Source: Thermohalobaculum sp039816045
Lineage (GTDB): Bacteria; Pseudomonadota; Alphaproteobacteria; Rhodobacterales; Rhodobacteraceae
Reading direction: 5' to 3'
Assembly (NCBI GenBank): GCA_039816045.1
Contig: JBCBYB010000009.1
Coordinates: 62,001-126,000, forward strand
Length of the DNA: 64,000 nt
In this document: positions 35,680-43,483 of the stretch, in pieces
Position numbering within the stretch: the first letter of the stretch is position 1
Layout of the letters: each line of letters begins with the position of its first letter
Program-made: the position numbers and the translations under genes
The notes under the pieces: model-generated
Database searches by the model: none
Seen by the model: only the letters and a program-made list of their open reading frames with translations
Told to the model about the DNA's origin: nothing

Positions 35680-36437
35680 GACGCGTCCTCCAGCCAGGCG
35701 GTGAGATCGCGGGGCACGCCCTCGACGAAGCGGCCGCTGTCGAGGCGGACCATGAAGGGCACGCCGCGGAGCCCGATCATCTGGGCGGTGACAAGCCGGC
35801 GGTGCAGCGCCTCGATCGCGCAGTCCGGCCGTTGTACGAGGCTGAGGGCAGGGCGCTGGCCGAAGAGCGCCTCGCGGGCCGCGTCGGGGTCCTCGGCGCA
35901 ATGCATCGCGCGGACTTGCCGCCCCGAGGCCTCGCCGAAGGCCGGGATCTGCAAGACGGCGACGGAGACCTGGTCCTCGATGCGCGCGAGGCGGCCGAGA
36001 AGTTCATGGCAGTGCGGGCAGGCTGGGTCGACGAAGACAGCGACCTCGATCGCGCCGCTGCCGAACCGCATTGGCTCGAGATCCGCCATCAGCCCGTCGA
36101 ATCCGCCGAGCTTCACGGTCTCGACGGCGGTTCGAATGTCAGCGAAGTCGTGGAGGGGCGTGCCGGCCCAGAGATCATAGGCCTGGCCCTTCACGACCCA
36201 GCGGCCATTGCCGGACATCCAGTAGGTCTCACCGCCGGCGCGGACCGCCTGCCAGCTGCCGCCGGGGATTTTGACCATGGCATCGATGCCGCTTGCGAGC
36301 GGCGAGCCAGGACGGGCGGGCGGATCGGCGAGGGCAGGGACCGCGATGGGGTTGGAAAGGACTGCCGCAAGCGCCAGCGCCGCCGGGAGGCGTCGGTGCC
36401 AGATCGGTCTCCGTGGGTGGGATGACGCCTGCGGCAT
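35676..36437 (-). CDS. DsbC-like periplasmic disulfide isomerase
   Basis: 253-aa exported thioredoxin-fold protein. A signal sequence (LPAALALAAVLSNPIAVPAL) leads to a dimerisation-like N-domain and then VAVFVDPACPHCHELL with the CPHC active site; GLRGVPFMVRLDSGRF supplies the cis-proline loop. It probably isomerises disulfides in TraN, TraU and TraH, as TrbB does for F. GAGGAGG lies upstream of ATG 36437. Confidence 0.85.
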   Translation of the reverse strand: MPQASSHPRRPIWHRRLPAALALAAVLSNPIAVPALADPPARPGSPLASGIDAMVKIPGGSWQAVRAGGETYWMSGNGRWVVKGQAYDLWAGTPLHDFADIRTAVETVKLGGFDGLMADLEPMRFGSGAIEVAVFVDPACPHCHELLGRLARIEDQVSVAVLQIPAFGEASGRQVRAMHCAEDPDAAREALFGQRPALSLVQRPDCAIEALHRRLVTAQMIGLRGVPFMVRLDSGRFVEGVPRDLTAWLEDAS

Positions 36438-36455
36438 CGCTTTGGCCCTCCTCTC

Positions 36456-36779
36456 TCAGATCGGTGACGAAATCGGCAGCGTGGCCGTGACGATGCCCCC
36501 GATGATGTCGGGCGCGTAGAACATCGCGACGCCGCCGGCGATGCCGGAGACGGCCCCGAGGATCGAGCCCCGGAGCACGCCGACGCCGATGCCGACGGCG
36601 ACCATCACGATGGCGATGAGCTTGCCGAGGGTGCCCTTCATCCAGCCCTCGATGAGGGTGTAGAGGGTGTCGAACTCGGTGCCGCCCGAGCCCGCCTGGG
36701 CGAGGGTCGCACCGATCAGACACAGCCCCGCGGCAAGGCCGAGAGCCTGCCACCGAGGGCTGATGTGAAGATTGGTCAT
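36456..36779 (-). CDS. traA: TraA-like conjugative pilin precursor
   Basis: 107-aa prepilin. A long leader (LGLAAGLCLIGATLAQAGSG) is followed by two hydrophobic helices (LGKLIAIVMVAVGIGVGVLR, and ILGAVSGIAGGVAMFYAPDI), the layout of F-type and VirB2 pilins. ATG 36779 has GGAGG 5 nt upstream; an ATG at 36791 overlaps that SD and is less likely. In F the pilin gene stands first in the operon, but here it is internal, after traV, with a 207-bp gap and hairpins upstream. Confidence 0.8.
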   Translation of the reverse strand: MTNLHISPRWQALGLAAGLCLIGATLAQAGSGGTEFDTLYTLIEGWMKGTLGKLIAIVMVAVGIGVGVLRGSILGAVSGIAGGVAMFYAPDIIGGIVTATLPISSPI

Positions 36780-36870
36780 GGAAGCCTCCATCTCGTTTGC
36801 GCTCGGTAGAGCAGGTCTCGGTCTTGGCCAAAGATCGCGGGCCAGTGGGTCGGGTCGTTTCTTGTCGTTG

Positions 36871-36942
36871 CGCCGGTGAGCCGGCGATGCGGGGCTCCGA
36901 GCAGGCCTCTCCCGGTCGCGCCCGATGCAGTTCTCGGGCGCG
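36871..36942 (-). promoter_or_regulatory. Two stem-loops upstream of the pilin gene
   Basis: The only long gap inside the tra operon (36780-36986) holds CGCCGG-TGAG-CCGGCG (36871-36886) and a 9-bp stem CGCGCCCGA / TCGGGCGCG with an 8-nt loop (36917-36942). Neither has a T-run. They could stabilise or process the mRNA so that pilin is made in excess, or mark an internal promoter. Confidence 0.45.
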
Positions 36943-36986
36943 GTGCGAAGAGCGATGCCGGAGTTCGGTCGGTCGCTAGGGCGCGG

Positions 36987-37664
36987 TCATGAGCGCACCT
37001 CGACGGTCTCGGGTCGTCGCTGGCGGTCGGCAGGCCGGGGCTGCCGGCGCTCCGGGCGTGCCTCGCGCGGCGGTCTCGTATCGGCAGCGCCGGGCACGGG
37101 CGGGGCCGTTGCCGCGTCGATCATCTCCGGCGTCTGCAGATGGTTCGCGCCGGGCAGGCCCGCAGCGGCCCCGGGCGTCTGCGGTCCGACCTGCCAGCCG
37201 CGCGGCGTCACCTCGGCGAAGATGTGGCCGGGCATCCGGAGCCGGCCCGAGCGGTCCTCCCAGGGCGCGATCCAGATCCGGATGAGCTTTGGCGGCGTGC
37301 GCATCGGGACCGAGGTATCGGGTCCCGGCGCGAAACGGACAGGCGACAGGGCGGCACCGTCGAGCGCCAGCCGGCCCTCGCGGGGGGTTGCGCCCAAGCC
37401 GCCCTCTTCTGGCGCCGCGCCCACCTCCTCGACTGGCCCATTCGCGACGCCGAGATCCTCTTCATGCACATGATCCGCCGTCTCGGTGCGGGCATAGATC
37501 TCACGGGTCGAGGCGCAGACGACGCCCTCTGGCCGGCCGGAGCAGGAATAGGTCGCGCCGCCGGGCACCACCGTCTCCGAGATCGTCTCGCAGCCAGGCA
37601 GGGCCATGGCGAGAAGGAGCAGGGCGCTGCGGCGGGGCAGGGGGGTGGGGATGATGTTCTGCAT
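36987..37664 (-). CDS. traV: TraV, T4SS outer-membrane core lipoprotein
   Basis: 225-aa lipoprotein (VirB7 equivalent). The leader RRSALLLLAMALPGC has a good lipobox with Cys about 26 from the start. A CSGRPEGVVCASTREIY segment with paired cysteines is typical of TraV, and the proline-rich tail has PPKLIRIWIAPWEDRSGRL. ATG at 37664 has GAGGAGG upstream. It links TraB and TraK into the core complex. Confidence 0.85.
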   Translation of the reverse strand: MQNIIPTPLPRRSALLLLAMALPGCETISETVVPGGATYSCSGRPEGVVCASTREIYARTETADHVHEEDLGVANGPVEEVGAAPEEGGLGATPREGRLALDGAALSPVRFAPGPDTSVPMRTPPKLIRIWIAPWEDRSGRLRMPGHIFAEVTPRGWQVGPQTPGAAAGLPGANHLQTPEMIDAATAPPVPGAADTRPPREARPERRQPRPADRQRRPETVEVRS

Positions 37665-37674
37665 CTCGTCCTCC

Positions 37675-39093
37675 TCAGAGATCCACCCGAAACGCCATGC
37701 CCTCGGTGAGCACGACGTCGAGGGCGCGGCCGGCATCGATCTCGATCACCGGAAAGAGCTTGTCGGCCTGGGTCAGATACCAGTCGGCGATCCGGTCGAA
37801 CGCCCCCGAAAATCCGCCGCCGATGGCCGAGCCCACATCCGTGCCGCCGGCGGCGCCCACCGAGATGAAGGAGGTGTCGTCGAAGGCGTCGGCGACCCCT
37901 TCGAGGGCGCCCACGAGGATGGCATTGGCGATGAGCTGGCCCTGGCGGGTGACGACGCGGCCGCGGCTGCCGACCTTGCCATCTTCGCCGACGCCATAGG
38001 CCTTGAGCGGTTTCTGGATCACGGTGCCGTCGCGGAGCACGCAGGAGAGCTGCTCGCCGCGGAACTGCGCACGCTCTGAAGAGAGATCGCCGAAGCTCGA
38101 GAGGAGCGCGAAGCATTCCCGCACATTGGCCGAGAAGCGGTTCGGCAAGATCGCTTCGTGCTTCAGCCGCACGACGACCGGCATCGGGTTGCTCGACGCG
38201 GAGCTGCCGCCCGGCGCGTCGAGCCCGTTCAGAAGCACGCCCGAGAGGATCGAGCCCGAGGGAATGAACACCTCGTTGCCGCCCACGGCGCGCCGATCGT
38301 CCTCGGGCCCGATCTCTTCGGGCTCGAAGCTCGAGAGGCGGCGGATCGCGCCGGGCCCGCCGGCGAGGTCCTCGCCTGGCGTCGCCTCAGGGGCAAAGAC
38401 CGCGGGCTCCGCGAAGGGGCGTGCATCGCGATCGCGCTCGAATTCTTCGCGGAAGAGTTTTCGAGCCTCGTCGGCCGTCAGCAGCCGCTTGACGCGGAGA
38501 TCGGCCATGTCCTCTGCCGGATCCGGCGCCGCGACGAGGCTGCGGGCCCCGGGTCCGCGCTCGGTCGCCCCGTCTTCTTCTCCTCGCTCATCGCCCGCCG
38601 GCGCATCCCCGCCCGGCAGGTCCAGAACTTGCGGCGCGCCATCGCGGAGATCCCCGGCCTCGGCCTTCGCGTCCTCGATTGCCCGGTCGAGCTCGGCGGT
38701 CGAGAGACCGAGCGCTTCGAGCTCCGCCTTCAGCCGCTCATACTGGAAGCTGGCGGCGGCGCGTTGGCCGGCATCCTGGCTTCTGAGCATGCGCTCGAGC
38801 CGGGATGCCATGTCGACGATGCCGCGCCTGCGGCGGTCGCGCTCGCTCTTCTGCTCGCGCTCCATGGCGCCGAGCTTTTGGCGCATCGCCGCGAGCTCCG
38901 AAGCGATCGCCTCGAGCGAGGCCGGCCGCGCATCGCCGATCAGCACGACACCCTCTGGGGTGAGATCCGTGCGAAGCGCCCCGAGCCCGGTGTCACTGTC
39001 GTCGGTAACCACGACGATGAGGATCACGGCGCCGGCGGCAGCCCCGATGACGAGAAGGCGCCGGACCTTGGGGGAGATGGCGAGACCGGCCAT
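37675..39093 (-). CDS. traB: TraB, VirB10-like core-complex protein
   Basis: 472-aa protein spanning the envelope. An N-terminal membrane helix (RLLVIGAAAGAVILIVVVT) is followed by a coiled-coil (ELAAMRQKLGAMEREQKSER), a long disordered region, and the conserved C-domain with FIPSGSILSGVLLNGLDAP, NRFSANVRECFALLSSFGDL and AYGVGEDGKVGSRGRVV. It ends FPVIEIDAGRALDVVLTEG, as in F TraB. Confidence 0.92.
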   Translation of the reverse strand: MAGLAISPKVRRLLVIGAAAGAVILIVVVTDDSDTGLGALRTDLTPEGVVLIGDARPASLEAIASELAAMRQKLGAMEREQKSERDRRRRGIVDMASRLERMLRSQDAGQRAAASFQYERLKAELEALGLSTAELDRAIEDAKAEAGDLRDGAPQVLDLPGGDAPAGDERGEEDGATERGPGARSLVAAPDPAEDMADLRVKRLLTADEARKLFREEFERDRDARPFAEPAVFAPEATPGEDLAGGPGAIRRLSSFEPEEIGPEDDRRAVGGNEVFIPSGSILSGVLLNGLDAPGGSSASSNPMPVVVRLKHEAILPNRFSANVRECFALLSSFGDLSSERAQFRGEQLSCVLRDGTVIQKPLKAYGVGEDGKVGSRGRVVTRQGQLIANAILVGALEGVADAFDDTSFISVGAAGGTDVGSAIGGGFSGAFDRIADWYLTQADKLFPVIEIDAGRALDVVLTEGMAFRVDL

Positions 39094-39096
39094 GGC

Positions 39097-40029
39097 TCAG
39101 TTCCCTGCCAAGAGACTGGGTCGAGCGCGAGCGGAGACCGGCATGCCCCCGGCCGAGGCCCGGCGCCGGACGACGAAGATCTCGGCGCGGCCGCCCGGCG
39201 CGATGCTGCCGGCAGGCCAGAGGGCGACGGCCGCGACCGAGGGGTCCTCGCAGCGCCGCTCGTCGAAGTCGAGCGGGAGGGCGCCGGTGTTGCTCACGAG
39301 ACCGACGAAGACCTCGAAGGCCGACCCCACATAGCGCTGCCCCCGCGAGAAATCCGCCGCGAGCCCGCCGATCCGCCGGCAGCGCGGATGCATCGCCGTC
39401 AGCGATCCCGGCGCGAAGCCCGAGGGCACGGCGCCGCTCGCGAAGGCGACAAGCGCTGCGGCGATCGTCTCCTCATAGGGCCCGCTCTCATAGCTCGGCA
39501 GGGCAGGGGGCGGGGCTGCCGGCCCATACGCACCGGCTGCGATGCCGCCGCTCGCTGCGGCCGGTGCCGTGCTTGCCGATCCGAGCGCAGCGGGATGGAC
39601 GAGCGCGACGGCCGCGTTCTCGAGCTTCAAGGTGATCATGGTCGGCGGGACGGCCGAGGGCACGAGCGTCAGGCTGATCGCAAGATCCTCGCGCCCCGTC
39701 GGCGTGATGAAGAGCGAGATCGGCCGGTCCGAGGCGGGCGAGACATAGAAGACCGGCCCGCTCGTCTGGATCTCCTCGTCGCTCTCGGTCCAGAGATCGA
39801 ACTCCGGAAAGGGCGTCACGATCCGGTTCATATGGCCTTGGGCAACGCGCACGAACTGTGCCTCGCCGGAGCTCACCCGGAGCTCGACCGAGGCGCCCGC
39901 CTCCGAGAGGCTCGCGCGTTCGGCGGCTGCCGGTGTGATCGGCTCCTCCTCAGGCATGCCACCTGCGAGCGCCGTGCTGGCGAGAAGAAGGAAGAGGGCG
40001 GTCGCGCCCAGCATCGTGCGACGGATCAT
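39097..40029 (-). CDS. traK: TraK, VirB9/secretin-like core protein
   Basis: 310-aa exported protein with a signal peptide (MLGATALFLLLASTALAGG). The body (VSSGEAQFVRVAQGHMNRIV, YVSPASDRPISLFITP, ISLTLVPSAVPP) matches TraK proteins, followed by an alanine/proline linker and a C-terminal beta domain (FEVFVGLVSNTGALPLDFDE). It forms the outer-membrane core with TraB and TraV. The ATG overlaps the traE stop. Confidence 0.88.
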   Translation of the reverse strand: MIRRTMLGATALFLLLASTALAGGMPEEEPITPAAAERASLSEAGASVELRVSSGEAQFVRVAQGHMNRIVTPFPEFDLWTESDEEIQTSGPVFYVSPASDRPISLFITPTGREDLAISLTLVPSAVPPTMITLKLENAAVALVHPAALGSASTAPAAASGGIAAGAYGPAAPPPALPSYESGPYEETIAAALVAFASGAVPSGFAPGSLTAMHPRCRRIGGLAADFSRGQRYVGSAFEVFVGLVSNTGALPLDFDERRCEDPSVAAVALWPAGSIAPGGRAEIFVVRRRASAGGMPVSARARPSLLAGN

Positions 40030-40631
40030 TGCGCCTCTCCCTCTTCAGCGAGGCGGGCGAGCACCTCCGCCGTCCGCGGCTTGCCGCGATAGGTGTTGAG
40101 GTATTCGATCCGCGGCCGAAAGTTCTCGATGGCGATCTGCATCTCGTAGGTCACGGGATCGCGGCTCTCGGCGCCGACGAGGGTGCGCGTGACGGCGAGC
40201 CCGTGCACGAAGACGCGATTGCGTGCCTCCTCGAAGATCACCTCGCGCGGCTCGAACCAGAGCGTGAGGCGATCCCGGCTCACCTTCTCGAGCTCGCTCT
40301 CGAGACGCACCATGACGTCGGTGTAGATGCCGGCCGAGAGGAGCGGCCCGAGCGTCGGGCGCAGGAATTTTGCGTTCGCCGGCGTGACGCTGCCGAGCTG
40401 CTGGGCGACGAAGAGCGCCCACGACCGCTTATAGTCGGCATCCGCCCGCGCCTCGGCAATGCGCGTCTCATGGCCGAGCTTCGGCGGCACCAGCACGACG
40501 ATCTCGTCGCGGGCGCCGAGCGACCAGGCGAGAAACCCGACCGTCGCAGTCATGAGCGCCAGCAGTGCGAGGGACGCCACGAGGAGGCGCAGCACCATGC
40601 GGTGCGAGCCGATGAAGGCCGAGAGCCTCAC
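40026..40631 (-). CDS. traE: TraE, VirB5/8-type T4SS protein
   Basis: 201-aa inner-membrane protein. One N-terminal helix (VLRLLVASLALLALMTATVG) anchors a periplasmic domain with YKRSWALFVAQQLGSVTPAN and VFVHGLAVTRTLVG, as in F TraE (188 aa). GTG at 40631 is chosen because it overlaps the traL stop (GTGA) with GGGAG upstream. Confidence 0.88.
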   Translation of the reverse strand: MRLSAFIGSHRMVLRLLVASLALLALMTATVGFLAWSLGARDEIVVLVPPKLGHETRIAEARADADYKRSWALFVAQQLGSVTPANAKFLRPTLGPLLSAGIYTDVMVRLESELEKVSRDRLTLWFEPREVIFEEARNRVFVHGLAVTRTLVGAESRDPVTYEMQIAIENFRPRIEYLNTYRGKPRTAEVLARLAEEGEAQ

Positions 40632-40906
40632 GACCGGAGCTCCCGCTCGAAGGGGTTCCACATCGCATGGCCGCGATTGACCCAGAGCCCGGTCCAGTAG
40701 AGCGCGTGCAGGAGATAGTGCTCGGGCCGGCCCTCCCGGTAGCGGCGATAGAAGAAGGAGAGGACCACGCCGATGCCGACGCAGAGCAGAAGCCGCTCGA
40801 TCAGAATGCCGGCGATGAGCCCGAGGACGGGCAGGAGCGCATCGTCGAAACGCCAGAGCATGATGTAGGGCAGTTCGTCGATCGTGCGCGGCAGTGGCTG
40901 GGCCAT
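40628..40906 (-). CDS. traL: TraL, small T4SS membrane protein (VirB3-like)
   Basis: 92-aa protein and first gene of the tra operon. It has the TraL pattern: PRTIDELPYIMLWRFDD, a hydrophobic span (LPVLGLIAGILIERLLLCVG) and YRRYREGRPEHYLLHALYW. It is divergent from the dead-recombinase gene and shares its 255-bp upstream region. Confidence 0.88.
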   Translation of the reverse strand: MAQPLPRTIDELPYIMLWRFDDALLPVLGLIAGILIERLLLCVGIGVVLSFFYRRYREGRPEHYLLHALYWTGLWVNRGHAMWNPFERELRS

Positions 40907-40993
40907 CGGGGCATCTCCCTCTCGAACGCCCCCAGTATTGCAGCTGATCTCAAAACGATAAGACCCAAAGACGAGAAATATAGCAGAAACAGG

Positions 40994-41074
40994 TGTTTAC
41001 AGGTTAAGCCGATGTTAACATGAAGGCTCTAGAAACGGCTGAATACTGTAAACAAATTCGACGTTCTGTTAACA
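40994..41074. promoter_or_regulatory. Four TGTWWACA boxes in the tra promoter region
   Basis: TGTTTACA (40994), TGTTAACA (41013), TGTAAACA (41047) and TGTTAACA (41067) lie in 81 bp between divergent genes. The start-to-start spacings are 19, 34 and 20 bp. Two boxes are perfect palindromes, the other two are complementary. The region is A+T-rich compared with its surroundings, as a promoter would be. They are candidate sites for an activator or repressor of tra. Confidence 0.55.
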
Positions 41075-41161
41075 CGCACAATCGCGCCCTTCGGCGCTCG
41101 AGCGCCGTCACACGTGACGTCTCGATAAGCCGTCGTTGCGTCGGCTTTGCTCTGCCTTCTA

Positions 41162-42034
41162 ATGGGAACAGGCAGAAAAACGAGCCGGCCGGCGGGGCGA
41201 GGAGGAGGTCCCGGCGGTCCGGTCAAGACGGGGGCGTGCGTGGAGTTCGGGTACTTCCGGTATCTCCGACAGGAGGGCGAAGGCGCCTTCGAGCGCCTCC
41301 ATGGCGCGCTCCGCGCTGCCGGGATCGACGAGACCCGCATCTTCGGCGATGCCATCGTCATGCCGGGCGACCGGGTCTTCGAGCTCTGGGACTGCATCGA
41401 GGCGCTCGGCACGGGCGACGTCCTGGTCTTCGCCTGCAGCTTCTCGCTCGCGCCCGAGATCCGCGGCCTCCGCAAGCTCGTGACCCGGATCGAGCGGCAG
41501 GGCGCGAGCGCCGCGGTGCTCGATGCCCGCGGGAAGCGGCAGCCGCTCGCGCTCAAGGCTGGATGGTTGGCCGAGGCGATGGGGTTCCTCGAGGACTGGG
41601 AGGCGCGGCGCCGGGCTTGCGAGAAGCTCCTCGTCCGCCATGGCGACAAGCCGCGACTCGTGCGGCCGCGATGGGTGACAGCGGCCCCGACGCTCGCCGA
41701 ACCTTCCCCTTCAAAGCCATCGAAGGAGCGGCAGGCGCGCGAGCCGAAACCGAAGACGCGGGTCTGGACTGCGGAGATGCTCGCCTATGCCTACGACAAG
41801 CGGCACCGTTCCTCGATGCCGGTCGAGGATATCTGCGATGCGCTGCGCACCTCCGAGGCGGATTACGCGACTTATCTCGACGCTGGCGGCGAGCTTACCC
41901 ATGCGGCGCTCGAGATCCTGAGGGCGGCGGCCGAGGCCGATGGCTGCCCCGACGAGGCACCGCTCGAGGTGCTCCGGCGACAGCCGCTCCGGCACCGGGT
42001 GCTCTCGCGCTTCAGGCGGAAGGGCGAGCGCTAG
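41162..42034 (+). CDS. Serine-recombinase-like protein lacking catalytic residues
   Basis: About 290 aa. The first 130 residues follow the resolvase fold (VEFGYFRYLRQEGEGAFERL, GDAIVMPGDRVFEL, LGTGDVLVFACSFSLAPEIR, LVTRIERQGASAAVL), but the GYxRxS motif reads GYFRYLR, so the nucleophile Ser is Leu, and the LDRLGR arginines are replaced by ACSFSLA. It is therefore probably not a recombinase. The C-terminal part (EMLAYAYDKRHRSSMPVEDI) is HTH-like. Start uncertain: ATG 41162 or a later GTG near 41239. Divergent from traL, so a transfer regulator is a reasonable guess. Confidence 0.6.
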   Translation: MGTGRKTSRPAGRGGGPGGPVKTGACVEFGYFRYLRQEGEGAFERLHGALRAAGIDETRIFGDAIVMPGDRVFELWDCIEALGTGDVLVFACSFSLAPEIRGLRKLVTRIERQGASAAVLDARGKRQPLALKAGWLAEAMGFLEDWEARRRACEKLLVRHGDKPRLVRPRWVTAAPTLAEPSPSKPSKERQAREPKPKTRVWTAEMLAYAYDKRHRSSMPVEDICDALRTSEADYATYLDAGGELTHAALEILRAAAEADGCPDEAPLEVLRRQPLRHRVLSRFRRKGER

Positions 42035-42866
42035 TGGTCCCGCGGGTGCGGGATCGCCGCATGCCGCCGGTCTGCGATCGCCGCGCCAGAGCGACCACCT
42101 CTGACGGCCACACCTCGTCGATTGGGATGCGTCCGTGCTCGGCGAGCGCCTCGTTCGCGAGCAGCGCGATCGCGATGCGGACGCGGAGCGGGAGAGCGCC
42201 GTTGGACCGTCCTGCCCAAGGCGATCGGGTCCGCTCGCAGGAGAGCGGTCGTGACCAGGACGAGCCGGTGGTGGGGCAGGGCACGATCTCGAGGGTCTGG
42301 GCCGTCTCCGCGAGGAAGAGGAGCCAGGCGGCCGTGGCGTCGATCGGCGCCGAGGGGCAGAAGAAGGCGAAGGTTCCGGTGGCGTGGACGAAGGTGTCGA
42401 TCTGGGTGTCGAGGCTCGCAGTGTCGCCCCAGCGGAGAGCCGTCCGTGACGTGTCGAGGAACACCTGCGCGTAGCTTGATGTCCGTGGTGTCTGGAAGAG
42501 CGCGCTCAGGGTCCGGAGCGGGCCGCGGCTATATGCGATACCTTGGCGGGTGCTCTCGCGGCGGAGGGCGGATGTATCCTCCGGGCAGAGGGCGGCAAGA
42601 TGGCCGCGCCGGACGCCGAGCGCCATGAGCCGCGCGGCATACGCCAAGCGCTCCGCGCGCAGCGCGGCGCCCCAGAGCGCCTCGAGGGGTGTGCTCTGCC
42701 GATCCGAGCGGGGCGCGACGGTTCCTTTAGAGAGGTCGCTGGTGCCGCCCCAGAAGATCGGCGGTAGCCGGTGCGGGCAGCGGAGGCCCTTGGGCGTGCT
42801 CAGGAGATCGGTGACGATCCCGGCAGTAAGCGTCCGCGTTTCCGCGAGTGATGTGACGTCGAGCAT
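42012..42866 (-). CDS. FlhC-like transcription activator candidate
   Basis: 284-aa protein whose middle aligns by eye with FlhC: ERLAYAARLMALGVRRGHLA, GPLRTLSALFQTPRTSSYAQ, DTFVHATGTFAFF and TAAWLLFLAETAQTLEIVPC. FlhC has four zinc cysteines; here only the first (PCPTTG) is obvious, so the zinc site is degenerate. SetC of SXT and AcaC of IncA/C are FlhC-type master activators of conjugation, so its position beside the tra promoter is suggestive. No FlhD-like partner is visible. Its end overlaps the + gene by 23 bp. Confidence 0.42.
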   Translation of the reverse strand: MLDVTSLAETRTLTAGIVTDLLSTPKGLRCPHRLPPIFWGGTSDLSKGTVAPRSDRQSTPLEALWGAALRAERLAYAARLMALGVRRGHLAALCPEDTSALRRESTRQGIAYSRGPLRTLSALFQTPRTSSYAQVFLDTSRTALRWGDTASLDTQIDTFVHATGTFAFFCPSAPIDATAAWLLFLAETAQTLEIVPCPTTGSSWSRPLSCERTRSPWAGRSNGALPLRVRIAIALLANEALAEHGRIPIDEVWPSEVVALARRSQTGGMRRSRTRGTTSARPSA

Positions 42867-43032
42867 GGGCCGCGCCTCGCGTCGTCAGGTCTGCTCCCCA
42901 TCCCGTCGCTCACCAACGCTCAGTAGGTCGGACCTCGACGCAACGATCAAGGCGGAGATTTGTCCGGAGGCCTTCGACGGCAGTGCCCCTGCTCGCGCGC
43001 CGAAGAGCGACGTTTGCCAAATGGTCATAACG

Positions 43033-43056
43033 ATGCCATATGATGTCACATGGCAT
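43033..43056. promoter_or_regulatory. Near-perfect 24-bp dyad, RES-Xre-1 operator candidate
   Basis: Arms ATGCCAT and ATGGCAT with further symmetry inside (22 of 24 positions pair), ending 17 bp before the antitoxin ATG. Confidence 0.6.
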
Positions 43057-43072
43057 TCAACGAGGCCCCGAC

Positions 43073-43483
43073 ATGCACCTCCAACCCCTCGAGACGACGC
43101 CCGCAGAACGCGGCACCGATCGGATCACCGACGAGGAGGCGCGCGCGCTCGCCCGGACGACCGTCAACCTCTTCGCGAAGTGGGGGCTGCGGGACGCAGA
43201 GGCCTGCACGCTCCTCGGCGAGATGTCGGCGAGCACTTGGGCCCGTTGGAAGCGCGGCGAGATCGGCGAGATCCCGCGGGACCGTCGCTCGCGGATGGCG
43301 ATCCTGATGGGGATCCACAAGGGCCTGCGGTATCTCTTCCGCGAGCCGCAGCGGGGCTATGACTGGGTGCGCAAGCCGAACGCGGCCTTCGGCGGTGCGA
43401 GCGCGCTCGACATAATGCTGCGGGGCGAGATCACCGATCTCATCGACGTGCGCGACTATCTCGCCGCCGAGCGCGGTCTGTGA
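43073..43483 (+). CDS. Xre/MbcA/ParS-type antitoxin of a RES toxin
   Basis: 136-aa antitoxin. An HTH-like N-part (TVNLFAKWGLRDAEACTLLG, MSASTWARWKRGE) is followed by the toxin-binding part typical of the DUF2384 group (HKGLRYLFREPQRGYDWVRK, NAAFGGASALDIMLRGEITD). ATG 43073 is used; an ATG at 43040 lies within the putative operator. Overlaps the toxin start by GTGA. Confidence 0.82.
   Translation: MHLQPLETTPAERGTDRITDEEARALARTTVNLFAKWGLRDAEACTLLGEMSASTWARWKRGEIGEIPRDRRSRMAILMGIHKGLRYLFREPQRGYDWVRKPNAAFGGASALDIMLRGEITDLIDVRDYLAAERGL

Noticed and set aside
32884..36180. 1098-codon open frame on the plus strand
   Set aside because: It is fully antisense to traC and its neighbours, which have Walker motifs, coupled starts and family matches. 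Long antisense frames are expected in GC-rich coding DNA.
41106..41117. GTCAC-AC-GTGAC in the tra promoter region as a fourth parS
   Set aside because: The arms match but the spacer is 2 bp instead of 6, so the half-sites would sit on a different helical face.
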